From an uncultured Porticoccus sp. (GTDB taxonomy: Bacteria > Pseudomonadota > Gammaproteobacteria > Pseudomonadales > Porticoccaceae), in assembly GCF_913061305.1 (NCBI RefSeq), contig NZ_CAJXST010000005.1, positions 1-64,000 on the forward strand: DNA of 64,000 bases. Reading direction: 5' to 3'. The position numbers were made by a program, and so were the translations under genes. Every line of letters starts with the position of its first letter. Position 1 is the stretch's first letter. Shown here one piece after another: positions 43,133 to 50,219 of this stretch. Below the pieces are notes generated by a model that saw only the letters and a list, made by a program, of their open reading frames with translations, searched no databases and was not told the origin of the DNA.

Positions 43133-43873
43133 TCAGAGGGCCCGGTGGGCAAGATTGGTAATCATGCTGCCGATATCAAAGGTTTCCACCATATCGGCAC
43201 CGCGGTTGAACCAGTCGATGGCCTGATCGGGGTCTTCCACCTCGTAGACCACCACAGTGCTTTGCAGTTCGTCCAGCGTGGCCCCTTCCGGCACCTTGTC
43301 GGTGTCGCAGAAAATAAATTCCGGTTGGATATCGGTGATCCAGGGACCCTGTCGGTCCTGCCAGTCCTTGAGTACCACGCCGAGCCGGGGAAACTGCTGT
43401 TCGTGGGCATACTGGATAAATTCGTCGCTGAAACTGATCAGTACGCACTGCCCGATAACCGGGTCAAGTAGCCCGGTGACAATGCGGTAGGCGTTTTCGA
43501 TGCCGGCAGTCTCCAGCCCGGTGCGCTTCAGTTCGATAAAGGCCGTGACATCGGGATGCTCCGACAACAACCCGACCAGCGCCGAGAGGGGTGTGATGTG
43601 CTCGCTGGCGAATGCCTGGCCCAGCCGTCCCGGTTCGTTGGCCGGGTATTGGCGCAGTTCATCCAGGGTCAACAGATGAATGGCGTTTTCCACGCCGCTG
43701 ATACGGGTCATGAGAGTATCGTGGTAAAGCACCGGCTGTTGGTCGGCGCTGAACAGGATGTCGGTCTCGATAAATTTCGCCCGGGCTTCAATCGCTTTGC
43801 TCATGCCGAGCAGGGTGTTTTCCGGGTAGTGCCTGGGGTAACCCCGGTGGGCGACCAGTCGCTTCGCTATCAT
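43133..43873 (-). CDS. glycerophosphodiester phosphodiesterase
   Basis: A 246-residue GDPD TIM-barrel enzyme without signal peptide, hence UgpQ-like and cytoplasmic. Catalytic features are LVAHRGYPRHYPENTL (first His and the PEN motif), FIETDILFSADQQPVLYHD (metal ligands and second His) and FIELKR. It releases glycerol-3-phosphate from glycerophosphodiesters for the dehydrogenase encoded directly after it. AGGAT lies upstream of ATG 43873. Confidence 0.9.
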   Translation of the reverse strand: MIAKRLVAHRGYPRHYPENTLLGMSKAIEARAKFIETDILFSADQQPVLYHDTLMTRISGVENAIHLLTLDELRQYPANEPGRLGQAFASEHITPLSALVGLLSEHPDVTAFIELKRTGLETAGIENAYRIVTGLLDPVIGQCVLISFSDEFIQYAHEQQFPRLGVVLKDWQDRQGPWITDIQPEFIFCDTDKVPEGATLDELQSTVVVYEVEDPDQAIDWFNRGADMVETFDIGSMITNLAHRAL

Positions 43874-43958
43874 GATGATATCCTGTCCTGCGTCTATCTC
43901 TTCATCCTAGAGCAGGGCAGGGGTGACGACAATCGCTATCGGGGTGGATGATGGCTGT

Positions 43959-44804
43959 TCAGCCCAGTTTTTTCTCACCGGCATCGACGGATTGCAGGAT
44001 CAGTGTGTTGATGGTCATCGGACCGACACCGCCGGGCACCGGGGTCAGGGCGGCGGCACGATCGTGCAGGGGCGCCAGTTCAATATCGCCGACCCCGCCG
44101 GGGTGGTAACCGGCATCCACCACCACCGCGCCATCCCTGATCCAGTCGGCCTTGATGAATTCGGGTTTTCCCACTGCGCCGACCACCAGATCGGCACCAC
44201 CGATGATCGCCGGTAAATTTTCCGTCCGGGAGTGGCAGATGGTCACCGTGGCATTGGCATTGAGCAGCATCATGGCCATGGGTTTGCCGAGGATCGGGCT
44301 GCGGCCAACGACCACGGCGTGTTTGCCTGCCAGGGGGATGTCGTAGGCGGCCAATAGACGCATGATGCCCTGGGGTGTGGCAGAGCCATAGGCGAACTCA
44401 CCCATGGCCATGCGGCCAAAACCGAGGCAGGTGACACCGTCCACGTCCTTTTCCAGGGCGATGCTGTCAAAACAGAGACGCTCGTCAACTTGTTCCGGTA
44501 CCGGGTGCTGCAACAAAATGCCATGGCAGTTGGGGTTGGCATTCAGCTCCTGAATTTTCGCCAGCAGCTGTTCGGTGGTGGTGGAATCGGGCATTTCTAC
44601 CGCGATGGATTCCATGCCCACCCGTTTGCAGGCATTCTGCTTCATCTTCACATAGGTGGCCGATGCCGGGTCGCCGCCCACCAGAATGGTGGCGAGAATC
44701 GGTGCCTGGCCAGCACTTTTCTGTTTCAGTCGCGCTACCCGTTCGCTCAGTTCGGCCTCGGTCTGTTGGGCGACGGCTTTGCCATCGAGAATGATTGCTG
44801 CCAT
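43959..44804 (-). CDS. folD: bifunctional methylenetetrahydrofolate dehydrogenase/cyclohydrolase
   Basis: FolD interconverts 5,10-methylene-THF and 10-formyl-THF with NADP. The 281-residue protein has [15 protein letters not shown] with the catalytic Lys, [44 protein letters not shown] and [17 protein letters not shown] 44804 ([14 protein letters not shown]) fits the family; the longer frame to 44852 does not. It precedes the tRNA cluster, as in Pseudomonas. Confidence 0.95.
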   Translation of the reverse strand: MAAIILDGKAVAQQTEAELSERVARLKQKSAGQAPILATILVGGDPASATYVKMKQNACKRVGMESIAVEMPDSTTTEQLLAKIQELNANPNCHGILLQHPVPEQVDERLCFDSIALEKDVDGVTCLGFGRMAMGEFAYGSATPQGIMRLLAAYDIPLAGKHAVVVGRSPILGKPMAMMLLNANATVTICHSRTENLPAIIGGADLVVGAVGKPEFIKADWIRDGAVVVDAGYHPGGVGDIELAPLHDRAAALTPVPGGVGPMTINTLILQSVDAGEKKLG

Positions 44805-44969
44805 GGTGGGTTTGACTCCTGAGTCCGGGTGGGAAGCCGTGTATTTTCGCACTTCGCCTCTTGTCTGTGAAGCGAATAACCGATGGCACCCGATCCGGCT
44901 TTTTGATTGACGAAGCGGGTTGGCGTCAGTATTATGCGCTGCTCTCGAAATGAGGGTTCAGTGTGATAA

Positions 44970-45046
44970 CGGGGAATAGCGCAGTCTGGTAGCGCGCCTG
45001 CTTTGGGAGCAGGATGTCGGGGGTTCGAATCCCTCTTCCCCGACCA
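44970..45046 (+). tRNA. tRNA-Pro (anticodon TGG)
   Basis: Cloverleaf with acceptor CGGGGAA/TTCCCCG, anticodon loop CTTTGGGA giving TGG, T loop GGTTCGAATCC and encoded CCA. First of three adjacent tRNAs. Confidence 0.97.
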
Positions 45047-45083
45047 CCCTCATCTTCGGAAACTGTTGTAAACTGCTTGTTGA

Positions 45084-45160
45084 GCGCCCGTAGCTCAGCT
45101 GGATAGAGCAACGGCCTTCTAAGCCGTAGGTCGCAGGTTCGAATCCTGCCGGGCGTGCCA
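45084..45160 (+). tRNA. tRNA-Arg (anticodon TCT)
   Basis: Acceptor GCGCCCG/CGGGCGT, anticodon loop CTTCTAA giving TCT, T loop GGTTCGAATCC, encoded CCA. Middle tRNA of the cluster. Confidence 0.97.
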
Positions 45161-45197
45161 TCCAGTTCTGGCGCAATAGACAGCAAGTAATACAATG

Positions 45198-45273
45198 GTG
45201 GCTGTAGCTCAGTTGGTAGAGCACAGGATTGTGATTCCTGTGGTCGCGGGTTCGATCCCCGTCAGCCACCCCA
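45198..45273 (+). tRNA. tRNA-His (anticodon GTG)
   Basis: Starts GTGGCTG with the extra 5' G paired to C typical of tRNA-His; anticodon loop TTGTGAT giving GTG; T loop GGTTCGATCCC; encoded CCA. A terminator follows. Its 3' half and the terminator are found again twice downstream. Confidence 0.97.
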
Positions 45274-45310
45274 TCTTTCAGAAGGCGGTCCACTCGGGCC
45301 GCCTTTTTCA
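45240..45310 (+). repeat. tRNA-His 3' end plus terminator, copy 1 (intact)
   Basis: The T arm and acceptor end of tRNA-His with its terminator. This is the parent copy of two downstream repeats at 47061-47132 and 48118-48174; such direct repeats are the usual mark of elements inserted at a tRNA gene. Confidence 0.85.
45281..45308 (+). terminator. terminator of the tRNA cluster
   Basis: AAGGCGG-TCCACTCGGG-CCGCCTT with a T-run directly after tRNA-His. The same hairpin recurs at 47104-47131. Confidence 0.85.
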
Positions 45311-45843
45311 TTGGTTTTGCTCCGTCCTGAATAGGCTCAGTTCCCATACGTCCACTGACGCCTGCACAGAAAGCAAAGGAGTTTTGGAATCGCAACTATC
45401 TGAAGTCAGCCAGAAGGCTCGGTCCTTTCAGCCAGTTATTGATGTCTGCAGCAAGACGATGGGGTGACCGTTGTAAAAAAACGATCTGGCCAGAGGCAAA
45501 TCCAGGACCTGGGCATTACCCGAGTTTGCCGATTCCTGAATATTTCCTGTCAAGCGCCTGCGGGCAAGTGGGGTTCTGGGTCGCATGGTCAGCATGTCCC
45601 CACTAACCTTCGTGCTATTACCAAAAGAGATGTAGACGCTATCTCTAGATACGCAATAATGAAGCTTCAGGATTCAGGCCCCGTTGCGCTGAATGCTAGG
45701 ATCTAGCGAGATTGCTCATGCTATGGATGGGTAGTCCCGATCTAACCATCGCGAGCCCGAGTATCCGCAGTAGGTTTGATAGTTGGAAAGGTGGGCGTAC
45801 ATCCGTCTGATAATACTGCAAATCCAGGATTCTTGAGGCAACG
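45311..45843. other. stretch without convincing gene after tRNA-His
   Basis: One frame of 80 codons (45464-45706) is open but shows no similarity, ribosome site or coding bias I trust. The DNA is likely the decayed left part of the first inserted unit. Confidence 0.4.
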
Positions 45844-46029
45844 ACACCCTGCTGAATGATTGCTTGATGTGTTGAGGGCGCTTTTTTTGAACCAAATGAA
45901 GATGAAACGGTGATATTGATGGGCTGTTACCGGCGTGGAAACAGTGTGAATATCTCCATCCCGAGAATGGAGGGATTTTCCCTGAACTACTGGAGTAGCT
46001 TAACGATCGGTTTGACTGGTGCAGTGTGA
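45844..46029 (+). pseudogene. decayed copy of the small Cys-rich protein gene (paralogue of 47326-47601)
   Basis: The reading TLLNDCLMC, stop, then in another frame EPNEDETVILMGCYRRGN and GFSLNYW lines up with VLNNCLVC, EPDEEEVRMLMGCYCCGN and GFSLEQW of the intact gene in the next unit. It carries a stop and at least one frameshift, and two of the cysteines of the second metal knuckle are replaced (CYCC to CYRR). So both units once held the same kind of gene. Confidence 0.75.
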
Positions 46030-46202
46030 GAGATACGGTGGTTTGCTATGCGACCGGGTGATTCTGTGGCGAAGGAATGCGAGCCGCTTGAAGGCGGAGA
46101 ACGAGCTGATTCTAAGGCGCCTTCTCTATTTGTCGGCAAGCGGATGCCGGGTGTTTATCAGGTGATAAGTAGGATCCGGTACTACCTGTGGAGTATTTAG
46201 GA

Positions 46203-47021
46203 ATGATGCAAAGAGCTATTTTAGTAAATGATTTCCACGGTAGTGATTTTTTTATTGATGACCTGAAAAATCTTTTCAGAAAAAGAAAGTTTTTCCTCAG
46301 ATGCCAATCAATAGTTCCCGTCTCTGAGCGATCAAAGGGAAGTCGGTCGTATGAAATTTTAATTGGTTTTGAAGAAAACTCTTTCTCTGATGCCATGAAT
46401 GTTTCTGGCCTTGTTGAAAATTTGGAATTTATGGGAAGATCCGTTCTGATGGATCATTTGGTGATGAGCGGCGTGGTGAACGCTAGTATCATTGAGTACT
46501 TCTGTACGGACGAATATTCCAGGCTTCATCTTAATCTCTCCGGCCACAGCATAAACAAATCCTATTTCATGGCGCGAATTTTACGTCTTTTGCGCTGTGG
46601 CGTTCTCCCTCCTAACCGAATTTGTTTTGAGTTGACTGAAACTGCAAAAATAGATGATTTGCAAAAAACAGCAACGTTTTTACATCAGGCGAAGGAGTTG
46701 GGTTGTAGCTTTGCCCTGGACGATTTTGGGAAGGGGTTTTCCTCGCTTGATTATGTGGTCAATTTACCAATTGATACCATTAAAATCGACGGTAGTATTA
46801 TCAAACATGTGGCAACCAATTCCCGCGCCAGAGCTGCTTTGAAGTCGATAGTAGCTCTGGCATCTGAAGTTGGTGCCGACACTGTCGCCGAGTGTGTGGA
46901 AAACCTTAAGCAATTTTATGTTGTGAAGGAAATGGGTGTCGATTTTATTCAGGGTGCTTTGGTTGGTATGCCAAAGCCTTTTTATGGCTCTTACTATTCG
47001 AAAAAAACCTACACTGTATAA
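46203..47021 (+). CDS. EAL-domain protein, probable c-di-GMP phosphodiesterase
   Basis: A 272-residue stand-alone EAL domain with no membrane helix or sensor domain. The signature reads YEILIGF, so the Glu of EAL is kept. Other catalytic motifs are NLSG, ELTET, LDDFGKGFSS, IKIDGS, AECVE and FIQGALVGMP. The key metal and base residues therefore appear present, though the loops are shorter than usual. It is AT-rich and lies in the first unit after tRNA-His. ATG 46203 and 46206 follow AGGA very closely; GTG 46188 is an alternative start. Confidence 0.8.
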   Translation: MMQRAILVNDFHGSDFFIDDLKNLFRKRKFFLRCQSIVPVSERSKGSRSYEILIGFEENSFSDAMNVSGLVENLEFMGRSVLMDHLVMSGVVNASIIEYFCTDEYSRLHLNLSGHSINKSYFMARILRLLRCGVLPPNRICFELTETAKIDDLQKTATFLHQAKELGCSFALDDFGKGFSSLDYVVNLPIDTIKIDGSIIKHVATNSRARAALKSIVALASEVGADTVAECVENLKQFYVVKEMGVDFIQGALVGMPKPFYGSYYSKKTYTV

Positions 47022-47060
47022 GGTTTTTTGTGGTTTTCTATATAGGAAAGATGGTGTTGC

Positions 47061-47132
47061 GTGATCGCCGGTTCGGTCCCCCGTCAGCCATCTCATCTTC
47101 CAGAAGGCGGTCCACTCGGGCCGCCTTTTTTA
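47061..47132 (+). repeat. tRNA-His 3' end plus terminator, copy 2
   Basis: About 85 percent like 45240-45310 by eye: T arm, acceptor end (GTCAGCCA) and a perfect copy of the terminator stem AAGGCGG...CCGCCTT with T-run. The 5' half of the tRNA is missing, so it is a fragment rather than a gene. It probably ends the EAL-carrying unit and can terminate its transcript. Confidence 0.85.
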
Positions 47133-47164
47133 ATGCCTGGTCAACTTTCATCTTGCTTTGATAC

Positions 47165-47329
47165 ATGGTCTTTGCAGTGGGGCTGTCTGTGTTGATGCAT
47201 GCTTTCTTCTTATTCCTTGCTGACTTTCGGGTTATGCCTAAAGGAGAAATAGACCTGCTGCTTTACGTCATTTATTGTGAATTTGCTGTTTTTGGTTTGA
47301 TAAATTTTATGTTGGTGACTAAAGCGTGA
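47165..47329 (+). CDS. possible 54-residue membrane protein
   Basis: A short frame with two hydrophobic segments (about 1-19 and 30-52). Its TGA overlaps the GTG of the following Cys-rich gene in a GTGA junction, which favours coding, but no ribosome site is visible before ATG 47165. Confidence 0.35.
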   Translation: MVFAVGLSVLMHAFFLFLADFRVMPKGEIDLLLYVIYCEFAVFGLINFMLVTKA

Positions 47330-47601
47330 ATAGGGCGATCAGCGTTTCATTTAAATCCGACCAACCTCCTAATGTGCTGAATAACTGTCTGGTGTGCAGA
47401 GGGAGGCATTTTTATATTGAACCAGACGAAGAAGAAGTTCGGATGTTGATGGGTTGTTACTGCTGTGGCAATCGAGTGGGCATGCCCATTGGTAATATTT
47501 CAGGCTTTTCACTGGAACAATGGGAAAACCCTGTTAATAGAAGATGGATGTACGAAAGCCTGGCACCTCTCTATGGGTTGTGGAATCAATCAAATGAGTA
47601 A
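47326..47601 (+). CDS. small Cys-rich (zinc-ribbon-like) protein, unknown
   Basis: A 91-residue protein with CLVC at about residues 22-25 and CYCC at about 44-47, spaced like the two knuckles of a zinc ribbon, then a short helical tail. I recognise no named family. A degenerate copy is found at 45844-46029 in the preceding unit, so this gene type belongs to the units inserted at tRNA-His. The start is GTG 47326, coupled to a small upstream frame. Confidence 0.6.
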   Translation: MNRAISVSFKSDQPPNVLNNCLVCRGRHFYIEPDEEEVRMLMGCYCCGNRVGMPIGNISGFSLEQWENPVNRRWMYESLAPLYGLWNQSNE

Positions 47602-47716
47602 TTTTAATCCGTTTGCATCCGGGGATAGGTTTTGCCGGGAAGAGGAGATGAAACCATGTTGTGCATCCCTGCTCGCCTTTGTTGATTAACGATGATGTCT
47701 AGGGAAGATGAGGTGA

Positions 47717-47944
47717 ATGAGTATGCAAGCCTTGGAAAATAAGTTCAGAAAAAACGAGTCTTTTGCGAGGGGGTTCCTGGAAGGTTTATTTGGCCTCCCG
47801 GGATCTCAATATGCTGCCTGTAGCAGTAGTCTCCGCCATGCGCTGCATTGGCTCGATGGTTGGGTTGAAGGTAGCAGCCTACGAGTGGGCGGTGGTAGTC
47901 AACTGCCGAATTGGTTATTTAACGAAGACGAGAATACAGCGTAA
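47717..47944 (+). CDS. small hypothetical protein
   Basis: A 75-residue soluble protein, MSMQALENKFRKNESFARGF then LHWLDGWVEGS. The pattern FARGFLEG ... WLDGWVEG resembles short proteins found in other gammaproteobacteria, without known function. ATG 47717 is preceded by GAGGTG at six bases. It lies in the second unit downstream of the Cys-rich gene. Confidence 0.5.
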   Translation: MSMQALENKFRKNESFARGFLEGLFGLPGSQYAACSSSLRHALHWLDGWVEGSSLRVGGGSQLPNWLFNEDENTA

Positions 47945-48117
47945 GTCACTGGTTGTTTATTGCTCTGTTGATGGCAGACCTTTGCTGATGCTGAAGAAGA
48001 TCGGGGTCGTTTCAGAAGGCCTCAATCCGCTTATGTAATTGATAACCCGGTTACATAACAGAATGTGGCTGGAGGACGACACTTCCACGCTTTCGATATC
48101 ATTGCACCGGTTCCGGT

Positions 48118-48174
48118 GCGGTTCACAAGCCACCCCATATTTCAGAAGACCGTCCAGTCGGTTCGCTTTTTTTT
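48118..48174 (+). repeat. tRNA-His 3' end plus terminator, copy 3 (most decayed)
   Basis: GGTTC, then AGCCACCCCAT, TTTCAGAAG and GTCCA.TCGG followed by eight T line up with copies 1 and 2, with a gap in the T arm and several changes in the terminator stem. A perfect palindrome GCACCGG-TT-CCGGTGC (48104-48119) directly adjoins it. Confidence 0.75.
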
Positions 48175-48428
48175 GTCCCGCCTCTTCGTCCCTGCCCGGG
48201 CTGCCCTCCTGTAACCGCAGGTGCTTCTGCAGGGCTGCATAACGTCTGCTGGCAACTGAGCAGCAATAGTTTGCTGACCAATCTGTGCATTTCCTGCTGG
48301 GCGGTTTCTTCTTCTGCGCCGGGAGGGCACTCACAGCACCAATGCAGGCATTCCTGGCCGGACTCGGCATCGACTATGCGAAGGCACGGGCGACCCTCTT
48401 TGAGGTGAGTGTGGATGAGATACCCCAT
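48123..48428 (-). CDS. small hypothetical protein whose C-terminus reads into the tRNA-His repeat
   Basis: A 101-residue frame: MGYLIHTHLKEGRPCLRIVD, then a Cys/Glu-rich part (CLHWCCECPPGAEEETAQQE) and a basic Gly/Lys-rich tail. GGAGGG lies seven bases before ATG 48428. The first 65 residues look like a real protein; the last 17 or so are encoded by the antisense strand of repeat copy 3, so the original end may have been lost when the unit inserted. Function unknown. Confidence 0.5.
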   Translation of the reverse strand: MGYLIHTHLKEGRPCLRIVDAESGQECLHWCCECPPGAEEETAQQEMHRLVSKLLLLSCQQTLCSPAEAPAVTGGQPGQGRRGGTKKSEPTGRSSEIWGGL

Positions 48429-48714
48429 ATTCTGACCCTCCGCATAAAACCTAATAATAACCATTCTCATTTATAGTAGGCGGGTGTCGAAAGTCCGTCA
48501 AGCCTGTCTTTTCACTGGACTAATGTGCATGGAGCGGGAGTTGGTCTGCAGATGGCAACCTTTGCCGCTGAAGTTGACTGTGATCAGGCCAAGCTTGAGG
48601 GCTAAGTAGTTAGAGTGACGAACAAAATCGTTGCTCAATGACACAGAGAGTACTACTTTAGGGTGGTTATATAACAAAAGTTCGGTTTGCCCTGAAGTTA
48701 AGGAATGGCTTGAA

Positions 48715-49932
48715 ATGGACGTTTTGTCCCGAAAGAAATTATGGGTTGTGATTCTTTATGCCTTTATCGGCATGGTCTGGGTGCTGGGCAGTGACTGGCT
48801 GCTATTTCATCTTTTTGGTGACATTGAAACCACGTTTTTAGGCAGCGCGATCAAGGGGCTTTTATTTGTTGCGCTGATGTCTTTACTGCTCTATTTCCTG
48901 TTGTACCGGCTTGAATGCTCTGAAAAACGTGCGCAACAGGCGGAAGTCGCCTCTGAGTTGAACTTGTTTACACTGCCGGAATTCTTTGCTGCGGCTCCAG
49001 TTATCGCTTATGTGCTTGAGCCTCTGGATACAGGGTCTAATGCCACCTGGGTTAGCCCCAACATCATGGAGGTGCTGCAATACTCAATAGAGGATGCACT
49101 GCTACCTGGCTGGTGGGAGAAACATCTTCATCCGGATGATCGCGAGGAAGCTATTGAAAGCAGTCAAAGAATTTTTGCGAAAGGAAAAGGTGTACATGAA
49201 TACCGGTTCCAGCGTGGAGATGGCGACTATATTTTCGTGCAGGATGAGCTGCATCGGTTAGCCTCACCGGTTCCCCGTTTTATCGGGGTATGGACGGATA
49301 TCAGCCAGCGATACCAACTGGAGCAGAATGCAATTCAATACGCAGGGCAGTTGGAACAGGCGATGCTCCAGACAGTTGATGCCGTCGCCAAGTTAACGGA
49401 ACTCAGAGATCCCTACACGTCGGGTCATGAAAAACGAGTCGGCGAAATTGCTGCGGCGATTGCGGCCGAAATGGGATTTGATAAAAAGTTTCAGGAGGGA
49501 TTGAGCATCGCCGGTTTACTGCACGACATTGGTAAAATCGGTATACCTTCCGAAATTCTGGGTAAGCCCACCAGCTTGAGTGCCGGAGAATATGCCCTGG
49601 TGAAGGAGCACGCCGAGTTCGGTTATGAGGTGCTGAAAAATATCGATTTCCCCTGGCCGGTGGCTGACATTGTCCTGCAGCATCACGAACGGATCGATGG
49701 CAGCGGTTACCCTCTGGGGTTGAAGGGCCCGCAGATCATCATAGAGGCTCGAATCGTTGCCATTGCCGATGTGGTGGAGTCGATGGCCTCCCACCGCCCC
49801 TATCGTCCGGGGTTGGGCATTGATGTGGCTCTGGCTGAAATTGAGCAAAATGCCGGCAAGTTATATGACCTGGATGCCGTCGCTGCCTGCCTGAGACTGT
49901 TCAGGGACAAAGGTTATGCCATCACTGGATAA
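48715..49932 (+). CDS. membrane PAS and HD-GYP domain protein, c-di-GMP phosphodiesterase
   Basis: A 405-residue protein: two membrane helices (about 10-28 and 40-62), a PAS domain (about 80-205; VIAYVLEP, WEKHLHPDDREE, GVWTDISQR), a short coiled segment, and an HD-GYP domain (about 220-400). HD-GYP motifs are all visible: SGHEKRVGEIA, LLHDIGKIGIP, HHERIDGSGYPLGL and ADVVESMASHRPYRP. It should hydrolyse c-di-GMP in response to a PAS-sensed signal. ATG 48715 has AAGGA ten bases upstream; the frame is open back to 48631. Confidence 0.87.
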   Translation: MDVLSRKKLWVVILYAFIGMVWVLGSDWLLFHLFGDIETTFLGSAIKGLLFVALMSLLLYFLLYRLECSEKRAQQAEVASELNLFTLPEFFAAAPVIAYVLEPLDTGSNATWVSPNIMEVLQYSIEDALLPGWWEKHLHPDDREEAIESSQRIFAKGKGVHEYRFQRGDGDYIFVQDELHRLASPVPRFIGVWTDISQRYQLEQNAIQYAGQLEQAMLQTVDAVAKLTELRDPYTSGHEKRVGEIAAAIAAEMGFDKKFQEGLSIAGLLHDIGKIGIPSEILGKPTSLSAGEYALVKEHAEFGYEVLKNIDFPWPVADIVLQHHERIDGSGYPLGLKGPQIIIEARIVAIADVVESMASHRPYRPGLGIDVALAEIEQNAGKLYDLDAVAACLRLFRDKGYAITG

Positions 49933-50219
49933 GCAGCTAAAGGTTGCGCTCCCATGCGGGCTTCTGTCTGCTCTATTGATATTTCCGGGGTGGTCGTCTG
50001 GCCATTGACGAATCAAAACCACCCGATCAAGAGATACTGTTTTTATCTGCCATCTGGAATTATTATTCAGTTGGTAGGCTCTAGCTTCATAAAATGTCAG
50101 TGTCAGGGTGTATGCCGTTGTTCAGGGTATTGATAAAAAAATAGCAACGTCGATTGATCTTTTATGAAAGCGCCTGCGTACACGGGCGGTGTCTCTAAAA
50201 AACTGCGGAAGGGACTGCT

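Noticed and set aside
45464-45706. Plus-strand 80-codon frame after the tRNA cluster
   Set aside because: No ribosome site, no recognisable domain, and it lies in decayed inserted DNA.
47061-47132. Second tRNA-His gene
   Set aside because: Only the T arm, acceptor end and terminator are present; anticodon and D arms are missing.
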